Positions 1 to 10,841 of a stretch of 64,000 bases of DNA are shown piece by piece. Every line of letters begins with the position of its first letter. Position 1 is the first letter of the stretch. The stretch comes from Diogma glabrata (lineage: Eukaryota; Arthropoda; Insecta; Diptera; Cylindrotomidae): positions 145,974,945-146,038,944 of the forward strand of contig OY856188.1 in assembly GCA_963693315.1 (NCBI GenBank). Reading direction: 5' to 3'. The notes under the pieces were generated by a model, which had not been told where the DNA came from, ran no database searches, and saw only the letters and a program-made list of their open reading frames with translations. A program made the translations under genes and the position numbers.

Positions 1-824
1 AACAGAAACAATGCTCTGAAGGCACTAGCTGGCAGTTCATGGGGAAAGATAAAGAAACAATTATAGCAACATACAAATCAATAGGAAGACCTATTTTGAA
101 TTATGCTGCACCCATATGGACACCTCAAGTCGCTGACACCCACTGGAATAAGCTACAAGTAACACAAAACGCAGCGTTGCAAACATCAACCGGATGTCAT
201 TTGATGGCTCACCGAGATCACCTGCACCAGGAATGTAACATATTGCCGGTCCGTCAACACAATGAAATGCTCACCAAACAATATCTATGGGCCTGTCACA
301 AAAAGCAACATCCCTGCAATGACACCCTATCCATAACCACACCACCCAGAGACATATGGTGTACTGCGAAATGCTTCTTAAGTGATGTCAGAGGCAGCGA
401 AATAACGGATAACATTGACGAGCTTGCATATAAAACGGGCTTAAAAACGCTACACACGAGGGTTGTTGAGGACACATTAAAAAACTACGCTCCAAATCGA
501 GTTCTGCAGCGTAAACCGCCACAGGTTGCTGCGGAAGAGGTCAAACTACCGCGCAGCACCAGATCCACTCTAGCGCAGTTAAGATCCGGTTGGTCACGCA
601 TCTTAAATAATTACATGAGCCGAATTGACCACAACATTGTTGACAAGTGTCCCATATGTGAGGGCACGCCACATGATGCAGACCACCTATTTAATTGTCC
701 AGGAAAGCCAACCAACTTGACGAAGGAAGATTTGTGGTACCGCCCGAGAGCAGTAGCAGAGTTCCTGAATCTGGACATGGAGCCGGAGGAGTAGCACCGC
801 ACCGTCGCTACAACAACAACAACA
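1..824 (+). mobile_element. 3' end of a non-LTR retrotransposon with (CAA)n tail
   Basis: The segment carries the C-terminal part of a LINE polyprotein, a roughly 30-base 3' UTR and a short CAA-repeat tail near 811-824. Non-LTR elements ending in short tandem repeats rather than poly(A) are common in flies. The 5' part lies outside the window. The clade is not certain; a jockey-type or LOA-type element fits best. Confidence 0.8.
3..794 (+). pseudogene. C-terminal region of LINE reverse transcriptase polyprotein (partial, frameshifted)
   Basis: The ORF encodes the post-RT (thumb/C-terminal) part of a non-LTR retrotransposon protein. Visible marks are the LNYAAPIWTP segment after the palm, a C-terminal Cys/His cluster of the form CPIC...HDADHLFNC, and the closing LWYRPRAVAEFLNL motif that fly LINE proteins carry just before the stop. 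Upstream of position 39 the homologous reading (ALKALAGSSWG) is in a different frame, so a one-base shift near position 48 breaks the coding sequence. The catalytic FADD/YADD palm lies off the left edge. The protein would have acted in target-primed reverse transcription, but this copy is a dead 3' fragment. Confidence 0.75.
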
Positions 825-1269
825 GCACCCTCAATCTTAGCTATAGAGTATTTCTTGATAGCAATGTTAAACCACTTGATGAAATTCATATTTTTCATAA
901 TTTGAAATATAAAAAAGTTTTTATATAGTTTGTAACAGTTTTAAAAGTATAGTATGTAGACTGTAGTGTTCTTTTTAATATTTTTCGAAATTATATTTAA
1001 AACACTCCCAACTTTTTTGTTTTCTGAAATGTAATTGGATATTCGTGCCATGCCATGATAATCGTTACACCTTGTCAAGACGATTTTATGTTGTTGCATT
1101 ATTAGTGCATAATAAATGAGTTACGTTCCTGGTCCTGCTCTCTAGCAATAAAATAATATTTAATTAACACAATAAAACCCTATCACTTTCTCATTTGGTT
1201 GAGATTTTTACTAGCTTATATTAATTAAATAAAAAGCATAACTTTTATATTCTTTTTAAATCATTCTAG
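825..1269. other. AT-rich spacer or intron, no gene recognised
   Basis: No coding pattern was recognised. The right end (tttaaatcattctag) has the pyrimidine-AG form of a 3' splice site feeding the exon at 1270, so this stretch may be the last intron of that gene, into which the LINE inserted. Confidence 0.4.
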
Positions 1270-1435
1270 AGAAACACCGAGCCCAAAATTCGTTCGTAAG
1301 GCACGAGATGGACTACGACCAGCCGTATCATTAGCTCAATTATGTGATTTAGAACCAGAAAATGCACCTTCTTCACATCGTTTGATTGCGCAATGGGAAA
1401 ATATAATTCACCAAAAAAATCAAAAGCATGCATAA
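1270..1435 (+). CDS. Probable terminal exon of an unidentified host gene
   Basis: A 55-codon open stretch follows a good acceptor (TCATTCTAG) and ends at TAA 1433-1435. It encodes a balanced, non-repetitive peptide with a Pro/Arg-containing start (ETPSPKFVRKARDGLRP), a LAQLCDLEPENAPSS core and a helical tail ending QKNQKHA. The first base completes a codon begun in an upstream exon, so the intron would be phase 2. An AATAAA-like signal lies near 1556-1562. I do not recognise the protein. It is arranged tail-to-tail with Pa1, with about 160 bases between the two stop codons. The upstream exons must lie left of the window, or have been separated by the LINE insertion. Confidence 0.5.
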
Positions 1436-1597
1436 AATAGAGCCGGTTTCTTAATGCGCTTGCCTTTATTTATCCTATCAGTTTTTTAAACTAAAAAAAT
1501 TAAATTTTTTAATTTTAATTTATTTTTTAGTGTTAATATTATTATATTTATATAAAAATAAAATGTTGGGAAAATAAACACAAAGTTACTCTAATAT

Positions 1598-3620
1598 TTA
1601 AGTTTCGTTGTTTGTTTTGTTTGGTGTACTATTACCCGAGGTCAATCGACCATGTTTTTTCATGGAATCTAAGACACCCGAAAAAACTGTAGTTTTCTTC
1701 TTGGCTGATCCTTTTGGGGTTGAGTTGCCGGATCTTATACGCATTTGCTGAGGCGTTTGAGACATTTCATCCATAAAATCAAAACCATCCTTATCACGGT
1801 TTTCCCTAAATAAAAAAAGGAAATGCATTAAAAAGTTGTCGAGTGTCCTGATCCTTCTAAAATCAGATTTTATTAATAGGATAGGATATTAGGTTGCTCT
1901 GAAGCTGAAATGTTAATGGTCACCCTGCATTGAAAAGTTAAGAGTAGTATTCGAGAGAAAAAACAGAAAAGGAAAAATTATTTGTTTGGATTTCATCTAT
2001 TTCGGTTTAATTTGTTCTCTTTTATTTGGGTGCTTTTTGCATCATTGCTTTGCTATGCAATATATTCAAAGCTAAAAATATGGTCTGTAAAAGGGCACAT
2101 ACACGGTGAGTTTTGAATGACAACGTGATTGATATTCATGAACTGACTGTGTGTGACTGATAATGAGTAACAGTCAAATTGTATATGACTGATGCAATTT
2201 AATCATGTTTGAATTTTTATCATCAGTCAAGATTAACATTCATGATTGATCGTGTATGGACGCCATTATTGACGAGACGACCGAACTAGAGGCACAAAAT
2301 TATGAACAAAGTAATTTTGACCCATTAAATCTTCACTTAAATTAAAAATTGAGTTAAATTTAACTGGTAGCCTTCAACTATTGTTATTCATATAGCTTTC
2401 GCTTAGTTAAAATTTTATTTTAGAAAAAGTTATTACAATAAATTAAGTACAACCAAAATAATTCTATAGAGCGTAGCAAACCAAAAGATGGTATGTAGAA
2501 TTATTGTAACAATTCCAAAGTTTCGGTGATGGTTACTATTTGGAATTTGTTAAAGTTTAAAACAAACAGCACTTTTTGGATCAGGTCCTTTGGCACCGAT
2601 CCAGATCAGATACCAAAGTTTCACCAAAAGCCTACCAAGACAAGGACGCAGTGAGCGAACAAACATTTTGTGGAATAAAAAGATGAAACAATTTATGGCA
2701 AACTTCGGCTATGATGAAAGGTAAACCCAAGATGCGGTTGGCGAAAAATTTTAAACAATTAGATAATTAGAATTGAGCCGGAAATTATTGACAAGTACCA
2801 CATATACGAGATCACACTACATCAACCAACCATAAATAAAACCAGAGTGTGGATTCTGATCAGTTTTGCCAATTTTTGCAGGATTTACAAAGTGCGGGCG
2901 GGGATTTTGCACGATTTATAAAATATTTTTGGGGAATTACACAAAATTTAGACAGTAATATTGACAAAACCGATCAGAACAGAATCCCCACCAGTAAAAC
3001 TTTAAAATTCCGTGTCCTTCCGTTCCGACCTTACATAAATCCATCATTACAAATTTAACATTGTGTAAAATACCCCCATACTGCATGTCACAACAAATGT
3101 TTGCCAATTGCCGCATCAAAGGGCTGTCTCAAATTGTAAAAACATCAACTTTCATTTGTCGTAATGGTGAGTTTTCTTCTTGATCTCTATCTTAGATCAA
3201 TGCCACAAAAATTGCGTTAAAAAAAGCATACAATAAATACATATTTGTATAATATGTGCATACATATTTGTATAATATGCTATAAAGCATACATATTTGT
3301 ATATGTGGTTATATTTGGTTTTTTTAATTAATAGCAAGCATGGTGTAAATACGCAAATTTACGTGGAATTTAAAATAGAAGTTAAAAACAAAATCCTTTA
3401 TAGAAATACATACTAACGTTTCGGGTTTAACTACTTTAATATCTAAAGTATTTTTATCAATTGGAGTAGGCGATCGTCGTCCATGACATATCCACTCTAA
3501 TTGTAAATCTTTTCCGTTTTCTAAAGCAAAATAAAAAGTTTCCAATTCTTCTACTGAAGGTTCCCATTCATCATTATCCGCACAGTTAATTGACCAATTG
3601 TCTGTATCATCGGTTGACAT
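1598..3620 (-). CDS. Pa1: PAXIP1-associated glutamate-rich protein 1 homologue (two exons)
   Basis: This host gene is read as join(3620-3418, 1805-1598), 136 residues. The donor is AC|GTTAGT and the acceptor TTTATTTAG|GG; both are phase 2 and splice in frame. Exon 1 has an acidic start followed by WEPSVEELETFYFAL and GRRSPTP. Exon 2 has GFDFMDE and a basic VLDSMKKHGRL segment. The order and these motifs match PAGR1/PA1, which in animals is a subunit of the PTIP-MLL3/MLL4 histone H3K4 methyltransferase complex in the nucleus. An in-frame upstream Met adds ten residues (MIQVYTYKR...); I chose the Met at 3620 because it begins the acidic region typical of the family. No lesion is visible, so it appears functional. 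Family identity is from memory and the splice assignment is inferred. Confidence 0.82.
1806..3417 (-). other. Pa1 intron, carrying short inverted-repeat elements
   Basis: This is the 1.6 kb intron between the two Pa1 exons. No coding potential is seen; the short ORF at 2849-3058 is repeat-derived. Two imperfect inverted repeats stand out: about 2093-2270 (ATACACG at one end, CGTGTAT at the other) and about 2835-3005 (GGATTCTGATC arms with a TTTTGCCAAT/ATTGACAAAA extension). They look like decayed MITEs. Confidence 0.5.
2845..3005. repeat. Imperfect inverted repeat (possible MITE) in the Pa1 intron
   Basis: The left arm (GGATTCTGATCAGTTTTGCC, about 2851) is mirrored by the complement near 2965-2990, with a 5-base insertion. 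The arms extend outwards through AAAACCAG/CTGGTNNNNTTTT-like matches. No clear target duplication was found, so the family is unknown. Confidence 0.35.
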
Positions 3621-3819
3621 TCTTTTATATGTATACACTTGAATCAAAACAAATTATTTAAAGTTTATAAACATTTAATTTTATTTGACGTTTCAAGTTT
3701 AAAAATGTTTTCTTCCAACCACCAGCAGCGCCAAAATTTAAAATATTAAGCTTAGAAATTAAAAGTGGACTTACTTCGATATCAAATGAGTAATCGAACA
3801 TACGTTAGCTATAAGAAGT
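3621..3819. promoter_or_regulatory. Presumed Pa1 5' flank
   Basis: About 200 bases lie between the Pa1 start codon and the foldback element. A GAA|GTAAGT donor-like site reads on the minus strand near 3775, so a non-coding 5' exon upstream of Pa1 is possible. No core promoter motif was identified with confidence. Confidence 0.3.
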
Positions 3820-5244
3820 CAGTGCTGCCAGATCGCGGGATTTTTTCCCGCGGGTAAAAACTTGGGAAGTCCGGAATTTTTCACATTTAATAGTAGAAGC
3901 GTTTTAAATTAAAACTTATTTTGAAATGGTTGCGCCAACCAATTTTTTACCACTCTTCAGAAAGATTTCGATCACCCGACAACTCGATAATAATCTGATG
4001 TTGAAATATCATAATTTAAGCCTTCTGATGTTCGAAAACCCCAAAGCAGCATCATGTTATCTGAATTTCAGGAATATTTTGACCCTGTTAAACGAAAAAT
4101 ACAATCACCTGGAACTGCAAGTTGGCTCTATTTAAAAAGGCACATATTAAAAAAATTGGGATATTTGGCATCACTATTTGATTTCTGAGCAGTTGCTTTC
4201 GTTTCGAAAAAGAGCCATTACAATTTTAAAATTTTTTGAAAATCATGAAATCAAGACATATTTACTTCTTTTAAAAAATGTCTCTCTCAATTTTAATAAT
4301 TTTAGTGGCCCATTTTATAGCAATACTATCTTATTCCACAAGTTTTATGAAAAGTCGAAACAATAGAAATTTATTGTGTAAGTGTTGAATGCAATATTTT
4401 ATTTTTCAAGGAGAGGTTTACGATGTGAGCGAGCATTACAAATTTTTGAGAGAATAAAATTCATTAAACACGAACCCAATACAACGTTTTATCCTTTCGA
4501 TAGTTACATTTATTTATTTAAATTGAATTATTTTAAAATTTGTTGATAAAACAAGTAAAACGAATAAAGAAAAACAATGACTTTTATTATATTTTTTGAA
4601 TAATTAATTTCAAACAGTTAAATAAATTTGATTCAATTTCGATATACATTTAATTATTTGGTATTTTGAAAATGACAAGACCTACAATGAAAGACATCAA
4701 ATTTTATGCTAATGAGAAACCAAAAAACAATTTTTTGGAAAGTTAGTTCAATTTAATGATAGTAGCCTTTGCCTTTATTAATTTTCGAGAGAGGGACATG
4801 CGCTTCAGTATGAATTTACTGTTTTTTATATAACCAGAGCGAAAATGTTTGCTTTTGATTATTTTATAAAATGCAAACAAATTTTTATAAAATATAATCA
4901 AATTTATTTAAGCATTCAATACAATCAAATATTGTGTTCCGCCACATTCGCGGTACAGAATAAAATCAACAGCTGTTTGTTTTATTCTATTAAGATTAAT
5001 AACTTACACAAATATAGTCGTAAAAACAGAAATAAACCTACATTTATAGTTGGCGGAAGTATAAATATTGTTATAATTGTGGTGGTATTTGAAGTTTTTC
5101 CAATAAATAATTGAATTTATATGTATATTTTTATTGAAAGTTTGATGGGAATTTCTGAGGGATTTTTTCCTTAAAGAAACGGGAAAAATCGGGTATTTTC
5201 GATACGTCAACGGGAAATTCATTTGTGAAAATCTGGCATCACTG
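3820..5244. mobile_element. hAT-like non-autonomous DNA transposon (foldback)
   Basis: The left terminus CAGTGCTGCCAGAT is matched by the inverted right terminus CAGTGATGCCAGAT (one mismatch in 14). Both are followed by further related CGGGAAAAA/TTTTTCCCG sequence. A CAGTG start and length near 1.4 kb fit non-autonomous hAT elements of insects. An 8-bp target duplication is not visible (TAAGAAGT versus AAAAACCG), so the copy is old or the edges are off by a few bases. Short ORFs at 3926-4135 and 4178-4366 might be transposase relics, but no hAT motif was recognised. Confidence 0.55.
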
Positions 5245-6619
5245 AAAAACCGCTTACAAATCGAGTGAAATTTTGAATGGTTCAGGAATTATTGTAGGAA
5301 TTATTAATTATTTCAATAATTATTTAGGAATTAATAATTTCTTAACATCACTTTGTGTGATTTTTGTAGGATAGGAAAGAATTTGATTATTCCGTAACAT
5401 CTTAAGTAACTTATGTTGTGTAGTTATTATTGATTGTTTCCAATCAATATGAAATCAATTTTTCGATTTTCGACTTAATGCACTTATAAGCTTTTGTTCA
5501 CCGGCGAATGAGCAATGAATTGAAGGTAAAGCAACAACTATGTGAATTCTTTGTTTTTTTTCAATTCGAAATCAGTTTTGGGTTTCTCTGAATAAACCTT
5601 ACAGTTTACACAGTAATTATTCCATTTTTCTCTTTCATTTTTCTACAAACTACATTTTTTCTACGTGTTTGATTGGGATTCGAACTCATAACATTTTCAA
5701 TGCATTGATCTTTGGCAGACGCGTTTCTCAAAACTGTACTACAGATTTCGGCTTTCAAGTTTTTGAAAATTTTTCATCTTCATATTTTTTGTTGCTATTA
5801 AGTGGGATCACACAGTTTATTTTTGTCGTCAGACAAGTATATTTATATTTTATAGGGATTTTTAATTTCTTAACACCACTATGTGTGATTTTTGTAGGAT
5901 AGGATTATTAGTTTTATTTATTTGGAATTTCCTCAATAATTGTCAAACAAATTGTTTTATTATTATTAATTCAACTTTTATAAAAGTAACGTGTATTATT
6001 ATTTTTAACCATAGAATAGGATTTATCCGCGGACTTGGTCCATCAAATCGATCCGCCAAATATGGACCGATGGCTGTTCTTCACTTAGTAAAATTGTTCA
6101 CTGTAACGATCCACGGATTGAGTTCGTCGTCGGGCCAGATCCTTGTTTTGGTATAAAGGCCGCTTAAATTAATGGATTTTTGATCCGCAGACCAGGTCCG
6201 GAATAAATTATATTGAACTATTTTATTTTGTTGACGGACCACGGATCTGTCAAAAGAGTATAAGTAATGTAATAGGGGCGAGTGGGCACATTCGCCTCTT
6301 ATTATTATTTTAGCAATAAAAATAATACTACTATAATCTATTCATTTATCTATAAACTGCAAGTGAATCTAAACTAAAATCTATTAAGCAACTTTATTGC
6401 TTGTGAGTGCTTGTCATTATATCTTTCTAATTATCTTAAACAGATGTTTTTTAATTTTCCTGGTAGACTACACGTTTGCGAATGTGCTCCATGCTGCGGT
6501 ACTTTAAGCTTATATATCCTGAAAATCAATAAAAAAACTTTTGCAAAATATATTTAAAAAACAAGCATTTTTCATGGTATAATTAAAGTTCGTGTAACAG
6601 CTCCTCTTCCGCAGGTTTA
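5245..6619. other. AT-rich intergenic DNA with one short direct repeat
   Basis: No gene was recognised. A segment of about 36 bases beginning CTTAACATCACTTTGTGTGA occurs at 5341-5376 and, with few changes, at 5870-5905, both ending in TTTTTGTAGGATAGGA. It may mark the ends of an old insertion of about 0.5 kb. The GC-richer patch at 6010-6270 has no recognisable coding sequence. Confidence 0.4.
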
Positions 6620-6846
6620 GGCCCGCTATACACTTGAGCTAAACTATATGAACTATGCGAACTATGTTTTTTGTATACAACGTAATTATACAAAAAAACA
6701 TTACGGAAACAAATAATTTAAAAATAAAAAAATAAAAAGGGCAACATTACATTCATTACATTTTGTTTAAAAAATATTATTCGCGTTAAAAAATTATTTT
6801 TTTAAAAACATAGTTCGCATAGTTTAGCTCAAGTGTATAGCGGGCC
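6620..6846. mobile_element. Palindromic MITE, 227 bp, with ~45-bp terminal inverted repeats
   Basis: The left end GGCCCGCTATACACTTGAGC and the following AAACTAT...GCGAACTATG are mirrored on the right by CATAGTTCGCATAGTTTAGC...GCGGGCC. The AT-rich centre has no coding capacity. The target duplication is ambiguous (the flanks are TTA and TCA), so the superfamily is unassigned. Confidence 0.8.
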
Positions 6847-6930
6847 TCAATTTCGGAAAAAAATATCTAAAGAGTAAAATTTCCACAGCTTGTTTTAAAT
6901 ATCACGTTTATTATAAAAATGAGTTTAAAC

Positions 6931-7113
6931 TGAAGGAATATTTATTTTCAATTTAATTAATAAAAAAACACAGAGCTTACTTTTTTAACTTCTTCTTTAT
7001 TTTCTGTCGCCATATTACCTTCTTCTTTTACCGAAAAACACCCTCTCTACATTACATAATTCTATTACTATATTTATGAAGTTGCCCTATGGACACTTAT
7101 TCGAAATATTACA
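6931..7113 (-). repeat. 3' LTR of G1
   Basis: It matches 11844-12026 over its whole length with a handful of substitutions. It contains the AT-rich block ending TTACTTTTTTAACTTC and the shared GAAAAACACCCTCTCTACAT segment. No convincing polypurine tract precedes it on the minus strand, unlike most Gypsy elements. Confidence 0.9.
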
Positions 7114-7432
7114 GATTCGGCTGTCCTGACTCAGACATCGACCCGATGGAAGAATTCTGAGTTGCACAGGCAGTATCCAATGATTCTATCTCGTTAGCTT
7201 TTAGAAAACAATCGTCATCATAAATATATTCGTCATCCAATAACCAATCGTCGTTGTACTGGTATGCGTCTTCAAAATTATCCGTATCGTTAGTTATCGT
7301 ATTTTCATCGGTACTATTATTAATATCACCCGATTGATTATTATGGTATGGCCATTTCTTCATATTTACCGGGTCAAATACACCATTAAACGGAATTTGA
7401 CTATTTGGAAAGCCAACGATGTCAGTTATCAC
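7114..7432 (-). pseudogene. C-terminal tail of G1 pol, shifted out of frame
   Basis: This frame continues the post-integrase segment (YVITDIVGFPNSQIPFNGVF) that should follow the KFKG stretch at the end of the integrase ORF. A small deletion near 7455 puts it in another frame. It then runs through an acidic tail (DDWLLDDEYIYDDDC) to the LTR border. The segment would form the integrase C-terminus. Confidence 0.7.
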
Positions 7433-8289
7433 GTAGCGATCGTTTGGCAGGACTTTCTTAACAATCCTTTGAATTTTACTAATAGTTTTTTATTCATACC
7501 CGGTGGAGGTACGTTTCGAATTAAAACGTAATCACCACTTTTATAAACGTTTGGTGGTTTGTGTTTTTTATCGTAAGCGATTTTGTTCTTCACTTGACAT
7601 TGTTTGATTTTCTCTGTAGCAATCTGTCGAATATTTTCTAAATCGCGTTTGCTGCTTTGCATATTTTCTAAAATTTCGGCAACAACATCATCAGACTTTC
7701 GCTTTTGTGATCTTCCAAATAATAGCATACTTGGCGTTGTACCTATTGCACGAGATACCGTATTGTTAAAAACGTATTCTGCGCAGACAAGAATTTTATC
7801 CCAATCATTTTTTTCAGCATTTGAATATTTGCTCAAAATCGGTGCTAAGAAACGATTCATTCGCTCTATTTGTCCATTCGCATGTGGACACGAAGTAGCG
7901 ACATGAATATGTTGAATACGACGTTCGTCAACAAACTTTTCCATTATTTTCGATCTAAAACACGTACCGCGATCTGATATTATTCTTTCTGGTTGAGTAA
8001 AGAGATCAAAGTAGGATTTCAAATGTTTTACTACTTCTCTAGTGTTAGTAGTACGGGTTGGATATAATTTAACAAATTTTGTAAACCCGTCGATTATCAT
8101 AAAAATATGTTGGTTTTTTGATCGTGTTTTCGGTAGAGGTCCCAAGTGGTCCACGTGTATAGTTTCAAAAGGAACGTTTCCCTTTTCAATACTATGGAGT
8201 ACGCCCTCCTGTCTTTCGGTTGATACACCAAGCATTTCAAGCAGTTGTTTATGTGCTTGCCGATTTTCTCTCTCATCTTTGGAAACCAA
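7429..8289 (-). pseudogene. G1 integrase core and C-terminal domain (second pol frame)
   Basis: The frame carries the integrase catalytic core: the first Asp in IHVDHLGPLP, the second in IISDRGTCFRS, and the Glu in CPHANGQIERMNRF, followed by the C-terminal SGDYVLIRN fold. It overlaps the end of the main pol frame, and homology passes from one frame to the other near 8200, right after the YQPKDRR segment. A one-base indel there disrupts pol. The catalytic DDE triad itself is preserved. The enzyme would insert element cDNA into chromosomes. Confidence 0.88.
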
Positions 8290-10841
8290 TAAACACGTAA
8301 TATTAGGTTCATTGTTTTATCAATCCCTATGTGGCCTACTTCGTCATGATACGTCCTAATCACGTTTGTTTCCATTTCGAAGGGGACGTAAAACAATAAT
8401 CGTTTATTGTGTTTGCGATATAATAATCCATCTCGTACTTCGTACCATGGATCTTCGTCTGTTTTCGATTGTATTTTGTCCTTTAATTTAATTATTGATT
8501 CATCGCGTGTTTGAGCCAGACCAAGTAATTCTTCGTACGATCCGTTTTCTATTAACAAAATATTTGATACTCTGCTTAGGGCATCTACATGCCTCATCTT
8601 GTTACCGCTTCGGAAAGCAATTTCGTAATTGTAGTTCTCTAAGAAAAGTACCCAACGAGCTATTCGAGGACTAACGTCACGTTTATTTAAGGTAAGTGCC
8701 AAAGAATTACAGTCGGTGAAGATTTTGAAGTGTATCCCATACAAATAGATATGAAACCGTTGAATACTATTCACAATAGCTAAGGTTTCCAATTCAAAGC
8801 TACTGTAACGCGATTCACAATCAGTTGTTCGTTTGCTAAAAAACATTACAGGATGAAATTGACCGTCATATTCCTGTTTCTGTAGCAATATTGCCCCATA
8901 ACCGATTGCACTAGCGTCAGTGTGCAACTGAGTTTCGACAGTTGGGGAATAGATAGCTAGAACCGGTTTGCTCGTTATACATTCCTTTAATTTTTCGAAA
9001 GCCTGCAGTTGTTTTTCCCCAATCTCAAAAATAGCGTCTTTCTTTAGTAGGTCATGCAACGGTTTTGCAATAATTGCAAAATTGTTTACGAATTTTCTAA
9101 AATAGCTCGTAAGGCCTAAAAATCTATATGCTTCATGCACATTTCGTGGAATCGGGAAGTCTTTTATCGCGCTCACGTGATTTGAGGCAGGTGTTATTCC
9201 GTTAACATCAATTTCGTAGCCTAAATGGCAAATTTTGTTTTTGACAAATTTGCATTTCGAGAATTGTAACTCAAGATCATTTTTATTTAAAATGATTAAA
9301 ACTTGTTTAAGTATTTCCATATGCTCCTCTAACGTTTCCGTGGCAATAAGTATGTCGTCTAAATAAACTTGGATCTTATTGTCTTTAATAAGGTCACAAA
9401 AAACTGTATTAACGAAGCGTTGAAAAACCGACGGAGCATTTGTCAAGCCAAAGGGAACCCGCAAGAATTCAAATTGTCCAAGAGGGGTGACAAATCCCGT
9501 ATACTTAATAGAATCTGGGCTTAAAAGGATGTGGTGGAAGCCGTTTTTAAGATCCATCGTTGTGAAAAACTTCTTATTCTTCAGTTGATCCAACTGATCT
9601 TCAATAAGAGGTAACGGATATTTATCACGAATTGTCTTTTTATTTAGTTCTCGGTAATCCACGCACATTCTCGTTTTGCCATTCTTCTTTTTCACTAAAA
9701 CTATTCTACTCGCGTAAGGAGAATTGCTTGGACGAATGATTTTATTTTGTAGCATTTCGTCGATTATTTCGCGAATAATCTGTTTCTCTGCAAAAGCCAA
9801 TCGTTTCGGTGCGTGACTCACAGGTTGATAGTCACTTAATAATATTTCCATTACAGGTTTTTCGATATTGCAGTTATTCGCAATTTTCGTATTGTAATAA
9901 TTGTCTACAATCTGTATAACGTTTCGTTTTAGTTCATGGTCGTTTTCGTCACCGATGTCTAAATCGATTTTATCTTCGTCTATCTCGATGTTATATAATT
10001 CTGAAATTGTTTGTTCTACGTCGTCGTTTTCTTGAATACCGTTATTATAATCTAAAGAGTCGCTGTGATTATTATTATTGAGGTCGTTATCAAGAGAAAT
10101 AATCTTATCTGGACTAATCGTTTGAGAATCGCGGTTTGAGATATGGTCGTTATTGGTTACAATATAATCATTGGATGACTCACCACTCGTTGTTTCCGAA
10201 ATTTTAATGTTACCGTTGTTAAATTCGACTTTAATGCCAGGGTGCAACAAAAAATCTCTTCCTATCAGACAGTCATATGTGATGGCTGAATCAGGAACAA
10301 CCCTAAAATTTAAAACAAATTTTATATTATCAATTTCAATATTTAACTGAACAACGCCTAAAACCTCCAACGGCGAAGAATTAATCCCAGTATAAGATTT
10401 CGAATCTTCGAAGGTGAGAGCTCTGACGTGCTTAACGATAATTGAATTTTTAACTAAACTTATTCCGCTTCCACTGTGTAATATTCCGATTAGGTTTAAG
10501 GTGGTGTCATCAACTTGCGATTTTATTTTGATGTCGGCTGTTATACCCTTTTCATGAATAGCTAGAACTGGTCGAGGATTTGTTCCTGTACTAAAACATT
10601 TATCACTCGAGTGTCCAACTTTTTTACAAACTGTACATCTAATTCGACGTTGTTCCTTTGGACAGTTTATTGATAGATGTCCTTCTTCTCTGCAGTTATA
10701 ACACGTCACTTTAAAGGTTCGCGTCGATTCTTGATTCTTGATGAAAAGTTTTTTTTGGAAATTCGCTGTTAAATGATTGTTGTTTAATGTTTTCACCTTT
10801 CGTATACTCTTCGTAAAAACGTAACTGTCGCAGAAGTTCAT
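8097..10841 (-). pseudogene. G1 nucleocapsid-protease-RT-RNase H (main pol frame)
   Basis: The 914-codon frame contains, in order: two CCHC zinc knuckles (residues 47-60 and 69-82), a retropepsin fold whose active-site triplet reads HSG instead of DSG or DTG at residues 122-124, a full RT with YLDD, RNase H starting TDASAIGYGA, and the HHCC zinc finger of integrase. The knuckles normally belong to Gag, which ends in another frame next to a run of eight A, so an indel has probably separated them. The Asp-to-His change in the protease (CAC, plus-strand 10476-10478) would abolish proteolysis. The RT motifs are otherwise intact. Confidence 0.9.

Noticed and set aside
3926..4366. hAT transposase fragments inside the foldback element
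   Set aside because: The two short frames show no hAT catalytic or dimerisation motif that I can recognise.
5669..6156. Possible host exons in 5669-5902 and 5881-6156
   Set aside because: No splice-compatible or family-like sequence; composition is that of intergenic AT-rich DNA with a short direct repeat.
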